Part shown: piece after piece, positions 53,521 through 61,501 of the stretch | Numbering within the stretch: position 1 is the stretch's first letter | Layout: every line of letters begins with the position of its first letter | NCBI RefSeq assembly: GCF_035934735.1 | Contig: NZ_CP142396.1 | Span: forward strand, 1,054,001 to 1,118,000 | Source: Sedimentibacter sp. MB31-C6 | Lineage (GTDB): Bacteria; Bacillota; Clostridia; Tissierellales; Sedimentibacteraceae | DNA length: 64,000 nt | Direction of reading: 5' to 3' | Program-made: the position numbers and the translations under genes | The notes under the pieces: model-generated | The model's database searches: none | The model's input: only the letters and a program-made list of their open reading frames with translations | Told to the model about the DNA's origin: nothing

Positions 53521-54474
53521 CTAAATCAGAATGCAAGCTGCATAATGATTATCATCTACTTTTTTTAAACTAATATTTTCTTCTTTACATCGCTGACTTA
53601 CATATTTACATCTAGAAGCAAAACGACAACCTACAGGTGGATTAATTGGTGATGTAACCTCACCTTTCAAAAGATCTGGCTTTTTACCTTTTTTTGTTAT
53701 GTCTATAACAGGTATAGCAGCTAATAATGCTTTTGTATAGGGATGAGTAGGATTTTTAAACAATTCTTCTGTTGAAGCATATTCTACACATTGACCTAAA
53801 TACATAACAGCTATATTATCTGATATATGCTTTACAACACTAAGATCATGAGTTATAAACATATATGAAAGTTCCTTATTTTCTTGTAAATCCATCATTA
53901 AATTTAAAATTTGAGCTTGTATTGAAACATCTAATGCAGATACTGGCTCATCGCATACAATAAAATTTGGGTTAGTTGCTAATGCCCTTGCTACACCTAT
54001 ACGTTGACGACGACCACCATCTAATTCATGAGGATATGAATTCATTAATCTAGGAGCTAATCCAACTGTTTCCATTAACTCGCGTACCTTTTCATTTAAT
54101 TCAGATTTACTTCTATACATTTTATTTACAATCATAGGTTCTGCAATAATTCCAGCAACAGATAAACGAGGATTTAACGAAGAATAAGGATCTTGAAAAA
54201 TTATCTGCATTTTTAACCTTAGCAGTTTCATTTTTTCTTTATTATATGATACTATATTTTCATTATCATAATATATTTCACCTTCAGTTGGCTCTATTAG
54301 CCTTAATACAGTTCTTCCCAGTGTACTTTTACCACAACCAGATTCACCAACTATTCCAAGAGTATCACCTTTATTAATTGATAAATTAATTCCATCTACT
54401 GCATGAAGTTTTCCCTTAGGTGTATCAAAATATTTTTTTAATTTGTTTATCTTTAAAAGTGGTGTTTTATTCAT
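53521..54474 (-). CDS. oppF: Oligopeptide ABC transporter ATPase (OppF type)
   Basis: A 317-residue ATPase. Walker A is GESGCGKST, the Q-loop is in [14 protein letters not shown], Walker B is [12 protein letters not shown], and the OppD/F C-terminal domain has [17 protein letters not shown]. The signature reads [10 protein letters not shown] with Asp in place of the usual Ser, a variant I recall in other OppF-type subunits. It starts at the ATG at 54474 inside the last codons of oppD (eight-base overlap). Confidence 0.93.
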   Translation of the reverse strand: MNKTPLLKINKLKKYFDTPKGKLHAVDGINLSINKGDTLGIVGESGCGKSTLGRTVLRLIEPTEGEIYYDNENIVSYNKEKMKLLRLKMQIIFQDPYSSLNPRLSVAGIIAEPMIVNKMYRSKSELNEKVRELMETVGLAPRLMNSYPHELDGGRRQRIGVARALATNPNFIVCDEPVSALDVSIQAQILNLMMDLQENKELSYMFITHDLSVVKHISDNIAVMYLGQCVEYASTEELFKNPTHPYTKALLAAIPVIDITKKGKKPDLLKGEVTSPINPPVGCRFASRCKYVSQRCKEENISLKKVDDNHYAACILI

Positions 54475-55456
54475 GGTCTTTTCCTTTCTTATAAAGATGA
54501 CATTTAATTTTATGTTCACCATTTATATCAATAACATCTGGTTCAATTGTTCTACATTTATCAAAACATTTAGGACAACGAGGATGAAAGATACAACCTT
54601 TTGGTAAATCCATAGGATCTGGCATCAAACCTTCAATAGGCGAAAGTCTACTTGTAGATACTTTTATGTCTGGTATAGAACCAAACAAACCTGTTGTATA
54701 TGGATGATGGCTGTTTCCTAAAAAAATTTCTTCTGCTGTACCATATTCAATAATAGAACCAGCATACATTACAGCTACTTTCTCGCAAGTTTGAGACACT
54801 ATTCCCAAGTCATGAGTAATTAATATCATTGATGTATTTAATTTAGTTTTTAGGTTATCCATCATATGTAATACTTGTGCTTGTATCGTAACGTCAAGTG
54901 CTGTTGTTGGCTCATCTGCAATTAACAACTCAGGTTCACATGATAAGGCAATTGCAATTACTACTCTTTGTTTCATTCCTCCTGAAAACTGATGGGGATA
55001 TTCATTTTTTCTTGAAGATGGAATCCCAACCATTTCCAATATTTCATCAACTCTTTTATCCATTTCAGTATTTGTCATATCAGGACGATGTATTTCAAGA
55101 GATTCGCGAATTTGATCTCCTACCTTAATAACAGGATTCAAACTTGTCATAGGATCCTGAAATATCATTGAAATCTTTTCTCCTCTAATCAAACGCATTT
55201 CAGCTTCTTTTAGATTTAGAAGATTTTTATTTTCATCAAATATTATCTCACCATTTTTTATATAACCTGTCTTTTTAGGTAAAAGACGCATTATAGAAAG
55301 TGCAGTTGTTGTCTTTCCAGCTCCTGTTTCTCCTACTAGTCCTAATGTCTCACCTTTATTAATAGAAAGAGTTACATTATTTAATACATGAGATATTCCT
55401 TCATCAGTCTTATATTCTACATTTAAATTTTTAATATTTAATAAGTTACTTGACAT
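54467..55456 (-). CDS. oppD: Oligopeptide ABC transporter ATPase (OppD type)
   Basis: A 329-residue ATPase. Walker A is GETGAGKTT, the Q-loop is in MIFQDPMTSLNPV, the signature is FSGGMKQRVVIAIAL, and Walker B is LLIADEPTTALD. The C-terminal oligopeptide-transporter domain has GCIFHPRCPKCFDKCR, whose cysteines are commonly associated with an Fe-S site in this family. ATG at 55456 behind AAAGGA. Coupled to oppF. Confidence 0.93.
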   Translation of the reverse strand: MSSNLLNIKNLNVEYKTDEGISHVLNNVTLSINKGETLGLVGETGAGKTTTALSIMRLLPKKTGYIKNGEIIFDENKNLLNLKEAEMRLIRGEKISMIFQDPMTSLNPVIKVGDQIRESLEIHRPDMTNTEMDKRVDEILEMVGIPSSRKNEYPHQFSGGMKQRVVIAIALSCEPELLIADEPTTALDVTIQAQVLHMMDNLKTKLNTSMILITHDLGIVSQTCEKVAVMYAGSIIEYGTAEEIFLGNSHHPYTTGLFGSIPDIKVSTSRLSPIEGLMPDPMDLPKGCIFHPRCPKCFDKCRTIEPDVIDINGEHKIKCHLYKKGKDHE

Positions 55457-55482
55457 ACATATCGTTCCTTTCAATAGTATAA

Positions 55483-56361
55483 TTAATCCTTTAATCTAGG
55501 ATCAAGGGCATCTCGTAATCCATCGCCTAATAGATTAAGGGATATAACTGAAATTGTAATTGCCGCACCTGGGAACAAAATCAAATATGGAGCTTGACGA
55601 ATAAAGTCACGCCCTTCAAATAACATAGTTCCCCATTCTGGTGCAGGAGGTTTGATTCCTAAACCCATAAAACTTAATGAAGAAATAATCAATATAGTAG
55701 CACCCATTGCAAGAGTTGCTTGTACTATTATTGGACCAATTGCATTTGGTATAATATGTTTAAATATAATTCTTTTATCACTAGTACCACAAGCTTTAGC
55801 CGCCTCAATAAATTCCTCACCTTTAACTGATAAAATCGAAGACCTGATAACACGTGCAAAAACAGGAACATATGCAATTGATAATGCAATTAACAAATTT
55901 ATTATACTTTGTCCTAATGCTGCAACAATAGATATTGACATCAATATAGGCGGTATAGCAAGTAAAATATCCATAAATCGCATAATTATATTATCTATTC
56001 TACCTCCATAATAACCAGCAACGGCTCCTATGATTGACCCAGTTGCTACTGCAATAAACATTGCTATAATTCCAAGAGATAGTGAAATTCTAGATCCATG
56101 GATTATTCTAGCAAATATATCACGACCAAAATGATCAGTTCCAAACCAATGATCTTTGGAAGGTGTTTGAAGACGCAACTCTATATTTTGACCAATAGCC
56201 ATTTCATCGTAATCAACTATAATATCTGCGAATATAGCAATTATCACCATAAAAATTAACAATAAAAGACCAAACATCGCCAGTTTATTTTTACTTAAAC
56301 GATATAATACTGATACTATTTGACTTCTGTTTTTATATATTTTTTTATCACTATTCTTCAT
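55483..56361 (-). CDS. oppC: Oligopeptide ABC transporter permease (OppC type)
   Basis: A 292-residue inner-membrane permease. The OppC N-terminal helix is followed by HWFGTDHFGRDIFARIIHGSRISL, and the EAA loop is EFIEAAKACGTSDKRIIFKHIIPN. Six transmembrane segments are visible. It follows oppB by four bases. Confidence 0.94.
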   Translation of the reverse strand: MKNSDKKIYKNRSQIVSVLYRLSKNKLAMFGLLLLIFMVIIAIFADIIVDYDEMAIGQNIELRLQTPSKDHWFGTDHFGRDIFARIIHGSRISLSLGIIAMFIAVATGSIIGAVAGYYGGRIDNIIMRFMDILLAIPPILMSISIVAALGQSIINLLIALSIAYVPVFARVIRSSILSVKGEEFIEAAKACGTSDKRIIFKHIIPNAIGPIIVQATLAMGATILIISSLSFMGLGIKPPAPEWGTMLFEGRDFIRQAPYLILFPGAAITISVISLNLLGDGLRDALDPRLKD

Positions 56362-56365
56362 GTTA

Positions 56366-57298
56366 CTAACTCCTTACATATTGTGATTTGATACGTGGAT
56401 CTATAAAAGCATAAATAATATCAACCACTAAATTAACAAAACTATATGCTAATGTAACAAACATTACAGTTGCCATAACAGAAGGCGTGTCCTTCATACG
56501 AATAGAATTAATCAGTAAGGTTCCTAAACCTGGAATAGCAAAAACCGACTCTATTATTACTGTACCACCTAATAAGTATCCAAAATCAACACCTATTACA
56601 GTTATAATAGGCAATAATGCATTTCTTAATGCATGTCTAAGTATAACTGACTTTTCTGGAACTCCTTTAGCTCTACTTGTCCTTATATAATCTTGTTTTA
56701 TTACTTCAAGCATTGTAGATCTTGTCATACGAACTAATGTAGCCATAGTAGCTGTAGACAAAGTAATTGCAGGAAGAATATAACTATCCCATGAATAAAC
56801 TCCTGTAGCAGGAAACCAATGTAAATTAAGACTAAATATCAACATTAAAATTAATCCCATAACGAATGATGGAATAGAAGCAAATAACATTGCAGTTACC
56901 ATACTGACAGCATCAGTAAAAGAATATTGTCTAACTGCAGAAATTACTCCAACTGGTATTCCTATTATAGTTGCAACGAGCATTGCAATACTTGAAAGTT
57001 TGAATGTTATTGGAAAGCGAACCATGATTTCTTCAAATACTGGCAAGCGAGTTTGATATGATAGCCCAAAGTCACCTTTCATAGCATCAAAAATAAATTT
57101 AAAGTATCTAACAAAAAAAGGTGAATCAAGTCCTAATTCCGCCTCTAATTTTGCTACATTCTCTGCTGAAGCACTTTGCCCTAAAATCAATTGTGCAGGG
57201 TTACCTGGTGTTAAATTCATAATAAGAAATATAATAAAAGAAATACCCAGCACAACAAAAAGCATCATAAATAACCTTTTTAATATATACTTTAACAT
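56366..57298 (-). CDS. oppB: Oligopeptide ABC transporter permease (OppB type)
   Basis: A 310-residue permease. The N-terminus has LKRLFMMLFVVLGISFIIFLIMNLTPGNPA typical of OppB/DppB. The EAA loop is DYIRTSRAKGVPEKSVILRHALRN. Six transmembrane helices are present. It is separated from oppA by an 80-base gap containing a hairpin, which may reduce permease relative to binding-protein expression. Confidence 0.94.
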   Translation of the reverse strand: MLKYILKRLFMMLFVVLGISFIIFLIMNLTPGNPAQLILGQSASAENVAKLEAELGLDSPFFVRYFKFIFDAMKGDFGLSYQTRLPVFEEIMVRFPITFKLSSIAMLVATIIGIPVGVISAVRQYSFTDAVSMVTAMLFASIPSFVMGLILMLIFSLNLHWFPATGVYSWDSYILPAITLSTATMATLVRMTRSTMLEVIKQDYIRTSRAKGVPEKSVILRHALRNALLPIITVIGVDFGYLLGGTVIIESVFAIPGLGTLLINSIRMKDTPSVMATVMFVTLAYSFVNLVVDIIYAFIDPRIKSQYVRS

Positions 57299-57324
57299 CT
57301 GCTTCTCCTTCTAATCAATAAATT

Positions 57325-57363
57325 ATAAGTGATTTCAAATAATAAATATTTAAAATCACTTAT
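57325..57363 (-). other. Hairpin between oppA and oppB
   Basis: ATAAGTGATTT pairs with AAATCACTTAT around an AT-rich loop. The stem lies between the binding-protein and permease genes, where mRNA-stabilising or attenuating hairpins are common. The T run is weak, so readthrough is expected. Confidence 0.6.
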
Positions 57364-57378
57364 ATAATATATTTCAAA

Positions 57379-58923
57379 TTACCATGAAAAATCTTTAAAC
57401 ATATATATTCCTAAAGGACTTGGAGCAACTCCTTTTAAATTTGCATTTGTTGTTATAGTTGTTTGTTCAAATATCAAAGGTATATTATATGCATTTTCAA
57501 AAATATTTTCTACTACTGCTTCATATGCACTAACTTTTTCTGTTTCACTTACTTGAGCAGCTTCATCTAATAGATTAGAAAGATCTTCAGCTACTACATG
57601 AGTTATATTACCAGTTGGACCATAACAATCCTTGTGGAACTGACTATAAACTACTGAATAAGCATCTAAAAACATAGCTGACCATGAACCTAAAGTAAGT
57701 TCATAATTTCCATTTGAATAAATATCTGTTGAATAAGCGCCTGCTTCCATTACTTCAATATCAAGATTAATTCCTGCTTCTTTCAAATTTGATTGAATAA
57801 TTTGAGCAACTTTTTGATTTTTAGCATCTTCTTTTAATTTTAATACTAATGTAACATCATTTAATCCAGCTTCATTCAATAATTCTTTCGCTTTTTCTAT
57901 ATTATGTTCGTACCCTTTTACATCTGCAGAATATCCATCGCAAACTGTTGGTATAGGTGAATTTGCTGATTTCCCAAAACCTTCTAATGCTCCTGCAATA
58001 ATATCTTCTCTATTAATTGCATAACTAATTGCTTTACGCAATCTAACATCATCTAAAGGTTTTGCTTCTATATTCATATTGAGGGTTAATACTGAAGCCT
58101 GGTCTGTACTATAAAAAGCTAAATCTTTATTTTCTTCTACTATTGATATATCAGATGTATTTACATTTAAATATGCATCTATTTCTTTATTTTCAAGTGC
58201 TATTAATCCTGTGTTTTTATCTGTAATAGGTCTTATATTTATAGTCTTCATTGAAGGAGCACCTTGGAAATATTCTTCATTAGCTTCTAATGTAATATGA
58301 TCTCCTATAATCCATTCCTTCAATATATATGCTCCTGTTCCCATTGGTTCACGTTTTATTGCATCATCTCCCTTTGTCTCAACGTAATTTTTACTCATAA
58401 TCGCAAAAAACGGTGATGCTAAACTACCAATCATTCCACCAAATGGTTTAATTAATGTAATTTTAACTGTATTTTCATCAACAAGAGATACACTATCTAT
58501 AAAAGCTGTCATATCTGCTGCCCAGCCCTTTTCAATTGTACGATCTATTGAAAATTTTACATCTTCTGCTGTTAAAATGCTTCCATCATGGAATTTTACA
58601 TCCTGTTTTATAGGTATCGTATATTCTAGACCATCTTCAGAAACTATTATTTCTTCAGCTAAGCTAGGTTTATATGTACCATCATCTGCCACTTCTACTA
58701 AGTTATCATATAATCCATATGTTACTGTAAATGCACTCATCATAGCAAATGTCATAGGATCAAGCGAATATGGCTCTGAACTTATACCATAAACAAAATC
58801 TGTTCTTGTTTCACCATTTTCATTAGAAGTATTTTGATTTGTGCTTGAGCTGCATGCTGTAATAGTTGTTAAAGCTATTGTAATTACTAGAAAAAACGCA
58901 ATATATTTATTGAATGTTTTCAT
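57379..58923 (-). CDS. oppA: Oligopeptide ABC transporter substrate-binding lipoprotein
   Basis: A 514-residue family-5 extracellular solute-binding protein. The lipoprotein signal peptide ends in the lipobox ITAC (Cys near residue 24). The SBP_bac_5 body includes EYTIPIKQDVKFHDGSILTAEDVKFSIDR and AISYAINREDII. It captures peptides (or possibly other ligands such as nickel chelates) at the cell surface for OppBCDF. I start at the ATG at 58923 behind GAGGAG; an ATG nine codons upstream lies before that site. It is the first gene of the operon after a near-consensus promoter. Confidence 0.92.
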   Translation of the reverse strand: MKTFNKYIAFFLVITIALTTITACSSSTNQNTSNENGETRTDFVYGISSEPYSLDPMTFAMMSAFTVTYGLYDNLVEVADDGTYKPSLAEEIIVSEDGLEYTIPIKQDVKFHDGSILTAEDVKFSIDRTIEKGWAADMTAFIDSVSLVDENTVKITLIKPFGGMIGSLASPFFAIMSKNYVETKGDDAIKREPMGTGAYILKEWIIGDHITLEANEEYFQGAPSMKTINIRPITDKNTGLIALENKEIDAYLNVNTSDISIVEENKDLAFYSTDQASVLTLNMNIEAKPLDDVRLRKAISYAINREDIIAGALEGFGKSANSPIPTVCDGYSADVKGYEHNIEKAKELLNEAGLNDVTLVLKLKEDAKNQKVAQIIQSNLKEAGINLDIEVMEAGAYSTDIYSNGNYELTLGSWSAMFLDAYSVVYSQFHKDCYGPTGNITHVVAEDLSNLLDEAAQVSETEKVSAYEAVVENIFENAYNIPLIFEQTTITTNANLKGVAPSPLGIYMFKDFSW

Positions 58924-59130
58924 AAGATTTTTCTCCTCGTTTGTTTTCATAGTTTTAGTTCTAAATAATAATTTATTGATTTATTATTCTATTTTTACAT
59001 ATTTTGAAATCAATTTCCTAAAAATTTTTCTACATTAGTTTTTAAACAGCTATGTAAATCCCCCTTTGTCAAAAATTCAAATAAAACGCTATTACAAAAA
59101 TATTTTTTCCACTTTTGTACGTACTTTCTG

Positions 59131-59176
59131 GAACTTAGTTCTCATTTATTCTACAACAATTTAATAATATTGTCAA
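59131..59176 (-). promoter_or_regulatory. Strong promoter of opp operon with palindrome at start site
   Basis: Reverse strand TTGACA (59176-59171), 17 bases, TAGAAT (59153-59148). The perfect inverted repeat GAACTAAGTTC (59141-59131) begins seven bases after the -10, where an operator would block the start site. The leader between here and oppA (about 58950-59125) contains no riboswitch I recognise. Confidence 0.75.
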
Positions 59177-59250
59177 TAATTATAAAATTTTAATAAATAT
59201 TACTAAAATTTATAATTATTATTGAACAAGGTTCCAATATCGAGTGATTT

Positions 59251-59283
59251 AAAACAAAAAAGGTCTGCTATTAAAGCAAACCT
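59251..59283 (-). terminator. Terminator of ligA transcript
   Basis: On the reverse strand AGGTTTGCT pairs with AGCAGACCT (one T-G pair) and is followed by TTTTTTGTTTT. It lies beyond the repeat array, so the array is transcribed as the 3' end of the pcrA-ligA message. Confidence 0.85.
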
Positions 59284-59303
59284 CTACACATTATCAAGTC
59301 ACA

Positions 59304-59524
59304 ATCGTATCACGGTATGCATGCAATGCATACCCTACAAAATATCGGGGCACAATCGTTTCGCGGTATGCATGCAATGCATACCCTACAAAATATCGGG
59401 GCACAATCGTTTCGCGGTATGCATGCAATGCATACATACAAAATATCGGGGCACAACGTTATTGCGATATGCGTCAATACATACATTACAAAATGTAGGG
59501 AACGCATTTTATGCGTCCCGTGGT
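59304..59524. repeat. Tandem array of double-hairpin repeat units (51-bp period)
   Basis: Successive units carrying the palindrome GTATGCATGCAATGCATAC start near 59311, 59362 and 59413, each followed by CCCTACAAAATATCGGGGCA. A fourth, degraded unit starts near 59463. The array ends with GTAGGGAACGCATTTTATGC and GTCCC. The last part overlaps the final codons and stop of ligA. It is a tandem form of the dispersed 52-bp element. Confidence 0.9.
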
Positions 59525-61488
59525 GTTTCTCCATTATCAAGCCATTCAACAAATTGGTTTTCTGTAATAATTGGAATATTTAATTCCTTCGCCTTTTTAT
59601 TTTTTGATGAATTAGACAAATTATCATTGTTAATTAAAAAATTAGTTTTAGATGTAACAGAGCCTGTTACTTTTCCCCCCATTTTCTCTATAGTTTCTTT
59701 TAGTTCATCTCGGTTCTTGAAATGTGTTACTGATCCTGTTATAACAAAATTAATATTTTCAAATATTTGCTTAACTATAGTTTCTTCAAATTCCTCAAAT
59801 TCTATTTCTTTAAGAATATCTTCAATAATACTTATTTTCTTATCATCCCTAAAAAACTTAATATATGCATTAGCCATAACCTCACCAATGCCATTAATTT
59901 CTATTAATTCGTCAAAGTTTGCATTTTGAATTAATTCCCACTTATAATTGAATTTTTTGCATATTAACTTTGCATTAGATAAACCAACATTAGGTATTCC
60001 GAGACTATAAAGAAGCCTTGCAGGTGTCGTTTTCTTTGCTTTATTAACAGAAGACACTAAATTATTAAATGATTTCTCTCCGAATCCTTCCATGACAATA
60101 ATTTCATCTTTGAATTTTTCTACGTGAAAAATATCTGCAAGTTCCTTAATTAAACCCTTTGCTATTAACTTTTCTATTGTAGCTTCTGATAATCCTTCAA
60201 TATTCATTGCATCCCTGCTAACAAAATGAGTAAACCACTTAATTTGCTTAGCTAAGCATTCATCGTTAATACAATAAAGTGTTTTTATGTCCTTGTCATT
60301 TTTTATTGCAGTTGCACCATTACATACTGGACAATGATTAGGAATATTAACTTTCCCACTTCTTGTTAAATTGTCAGAAATTTGAGGAATTATCATATTA
60401 GCTTTATATACATTTATAGTATCACCAATTCCTAGCTCCAAGTTTTCTAATATACTCAAATTATGAACACTTGCACGACTTACAGTTGTTCCCTCCAACT
60501 CAACCGGTTCAAAAATTGCTATAGGATTTATTAAACCTGTTCGTGATGCACTCCATTCTATTTCTAATAATTTTGTTTCTTTAATTTCATCTTTCCACTT
60601 AAAAGCAATTGAATCTCTTGGAAATTTAGCTGTAGCCCCCAAAGATTGACCAAATTCGATATCATCATAAGTTAAAACTAAACCATCAGATGGCATATCG
60701 TTTTTTGTTATATGTTCAGCAAACCATTTAACTGTTTCTTCAACATTTGAAGAATTCACTTTTTTATATTCAACAGTACTAAATCCTTGCTCATTTAACC
60801 AATTCAGTTGCGATGACCTTGAATTTTTAAAATCTACTTTATCTGCCTTCACCACTGAAAAAGCAAAAAACTTAACGCTTCTTTCAGCTGTTATCTTATT
60901 GTTCAATTGCCTTACTGAACCGCTACATAAATTCCTAGGATTTTTATATTTTGCATTTATATCTTCTATTTCATTATTAATTTTATGAAAATCTGAGTAA
61001 CTTATAACAGCTTCCCCCCGTAATACCAATAAATCATCATATGAAATATTTATTGGTATATTCGAAAACACTTTAGCATTATTTGTTACTACCTCTCCTA
61101 TTTCACCATTTCCTCTTGTAACAGCTTTAACAAGTTTTCCTCCATTGTATGTCAGTACAATAGTCAAACCGTCTAATTTCCATGAAAGTACACCTTCTTT
61201 GTTTCCTAACCAATTTCTCAAGGCAAATATATCTTTTGTTTTATCCAAGGATAACATCACCCTATCATGGCGCTCTTTAGGTAAATTAGAAAGTAATTCA
61301 TAACCTACATGAATTGTTGGACTATTAGATAATGTTATGCCCGTTTCCTTTTCCAATTGTACCAATTCATCGTATAAGGCATCATATTCTAAATTAGTCA
61401 TTATTTCTCTATTTTCTTGATAGTAAGCTTTATTAGCTTTATTTAATGATTCAATCTTTTGCTTCATTAATTGAATTTTATTTTCCAT
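59509..61488 (-). CDS. ligA: NAD-dependent DNA ligase, divergent
   Basis: A 659-residue LigA-type ligase that seals nicks using NAD+. Domains: Ia helical (1-60), adenylation with the AMP-accepting Lys104 in SWKLDGLTIV, OB fold, a four-Cys zinc finger (CPVC...YCINDEC), helix-hairpin-helix repeats, and a C-terminal BRCT (INFVITGSVTHF to QFVEWL). The motif usually reading TRGDG-GEDVT is TRGNGEIGEVVT here, and other blocks also depart from typical LigA. The last codons (PRDA, stop) lie inside a repeat element. I start at the ATG at 61488 behind AAAGAGGA. It follows pcrA by 13 bases. Confidence 0.88.
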   Translation of the reverse strand: MENKIQLMKQKIESLNKANKAYYQENREIMTNLEYDALYDELVQLEKETGITLSNSPTIHVGYELLSNLPKERHDRVMLSLDKTKDIFALRNWLGNKEGVLSWKLDGLTIVLTYNGGKLVKAVTRGNGEIGEVVTNNAKVFSNIPINISYDDLLVLRGEAVISYSDFHKINNEIEDINAKYKNPRNLCSGSVRQLNNKITAERSVKFFAFSVVKADKVDFKNSRSSQLNWLNEQGFSTVEYKKVNSSNVEETVKWFAEHITKNDMPSDGLVLTYDDIEFGQSLGATAKFPRDSIAFKWKDEIKETKLLEIEWSASRTGLINPIAIFEPVELEGTTVSRASVHNLSILENLELGIGDTINVYKANMIIPQISDNLTRSGKVNIPNHCPVCNGATAIKNDKDIKTLYCINDECLAKQIKWFTHFVSRDAMNIEGLSEATIEKLIAKGLIKELADIFHVEKFKDEIIVMEGFGEKSFNNLVSSVNKAKKTTPARLLYSLGIPNVGLSNAKLICKKFNYKWELIQNANFDELIEINGIGEVMANAYIKFFRDDKKISIIEDILKEIEFEEFEETIVKQIFENINFVITGSVTHFKNRDELKETIEKMGGKVTGSVTSKTNFLINNDNLSNSSKNKKAKELNIPIITENQFVEWLDNGETPRDA

Positions 61489-61501
61489 AGTTTTATCCTC
61501 T

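Noticed and set aside
59304-59524. Possible CRISPR array
   Set aside because: The 51-bp units repeat as a whole. There are no unique spacers, and the unit is a version of the dispersed hairpin element.
59222-59929. A 235-codon forward frame with repeated CMQCIPYKISGHNRF-like segments
   Set aside because: Its repeated part is simply the translation of the hairpin-repeat array, and the rest is antisense to ligA. No ribosome binding site is present.
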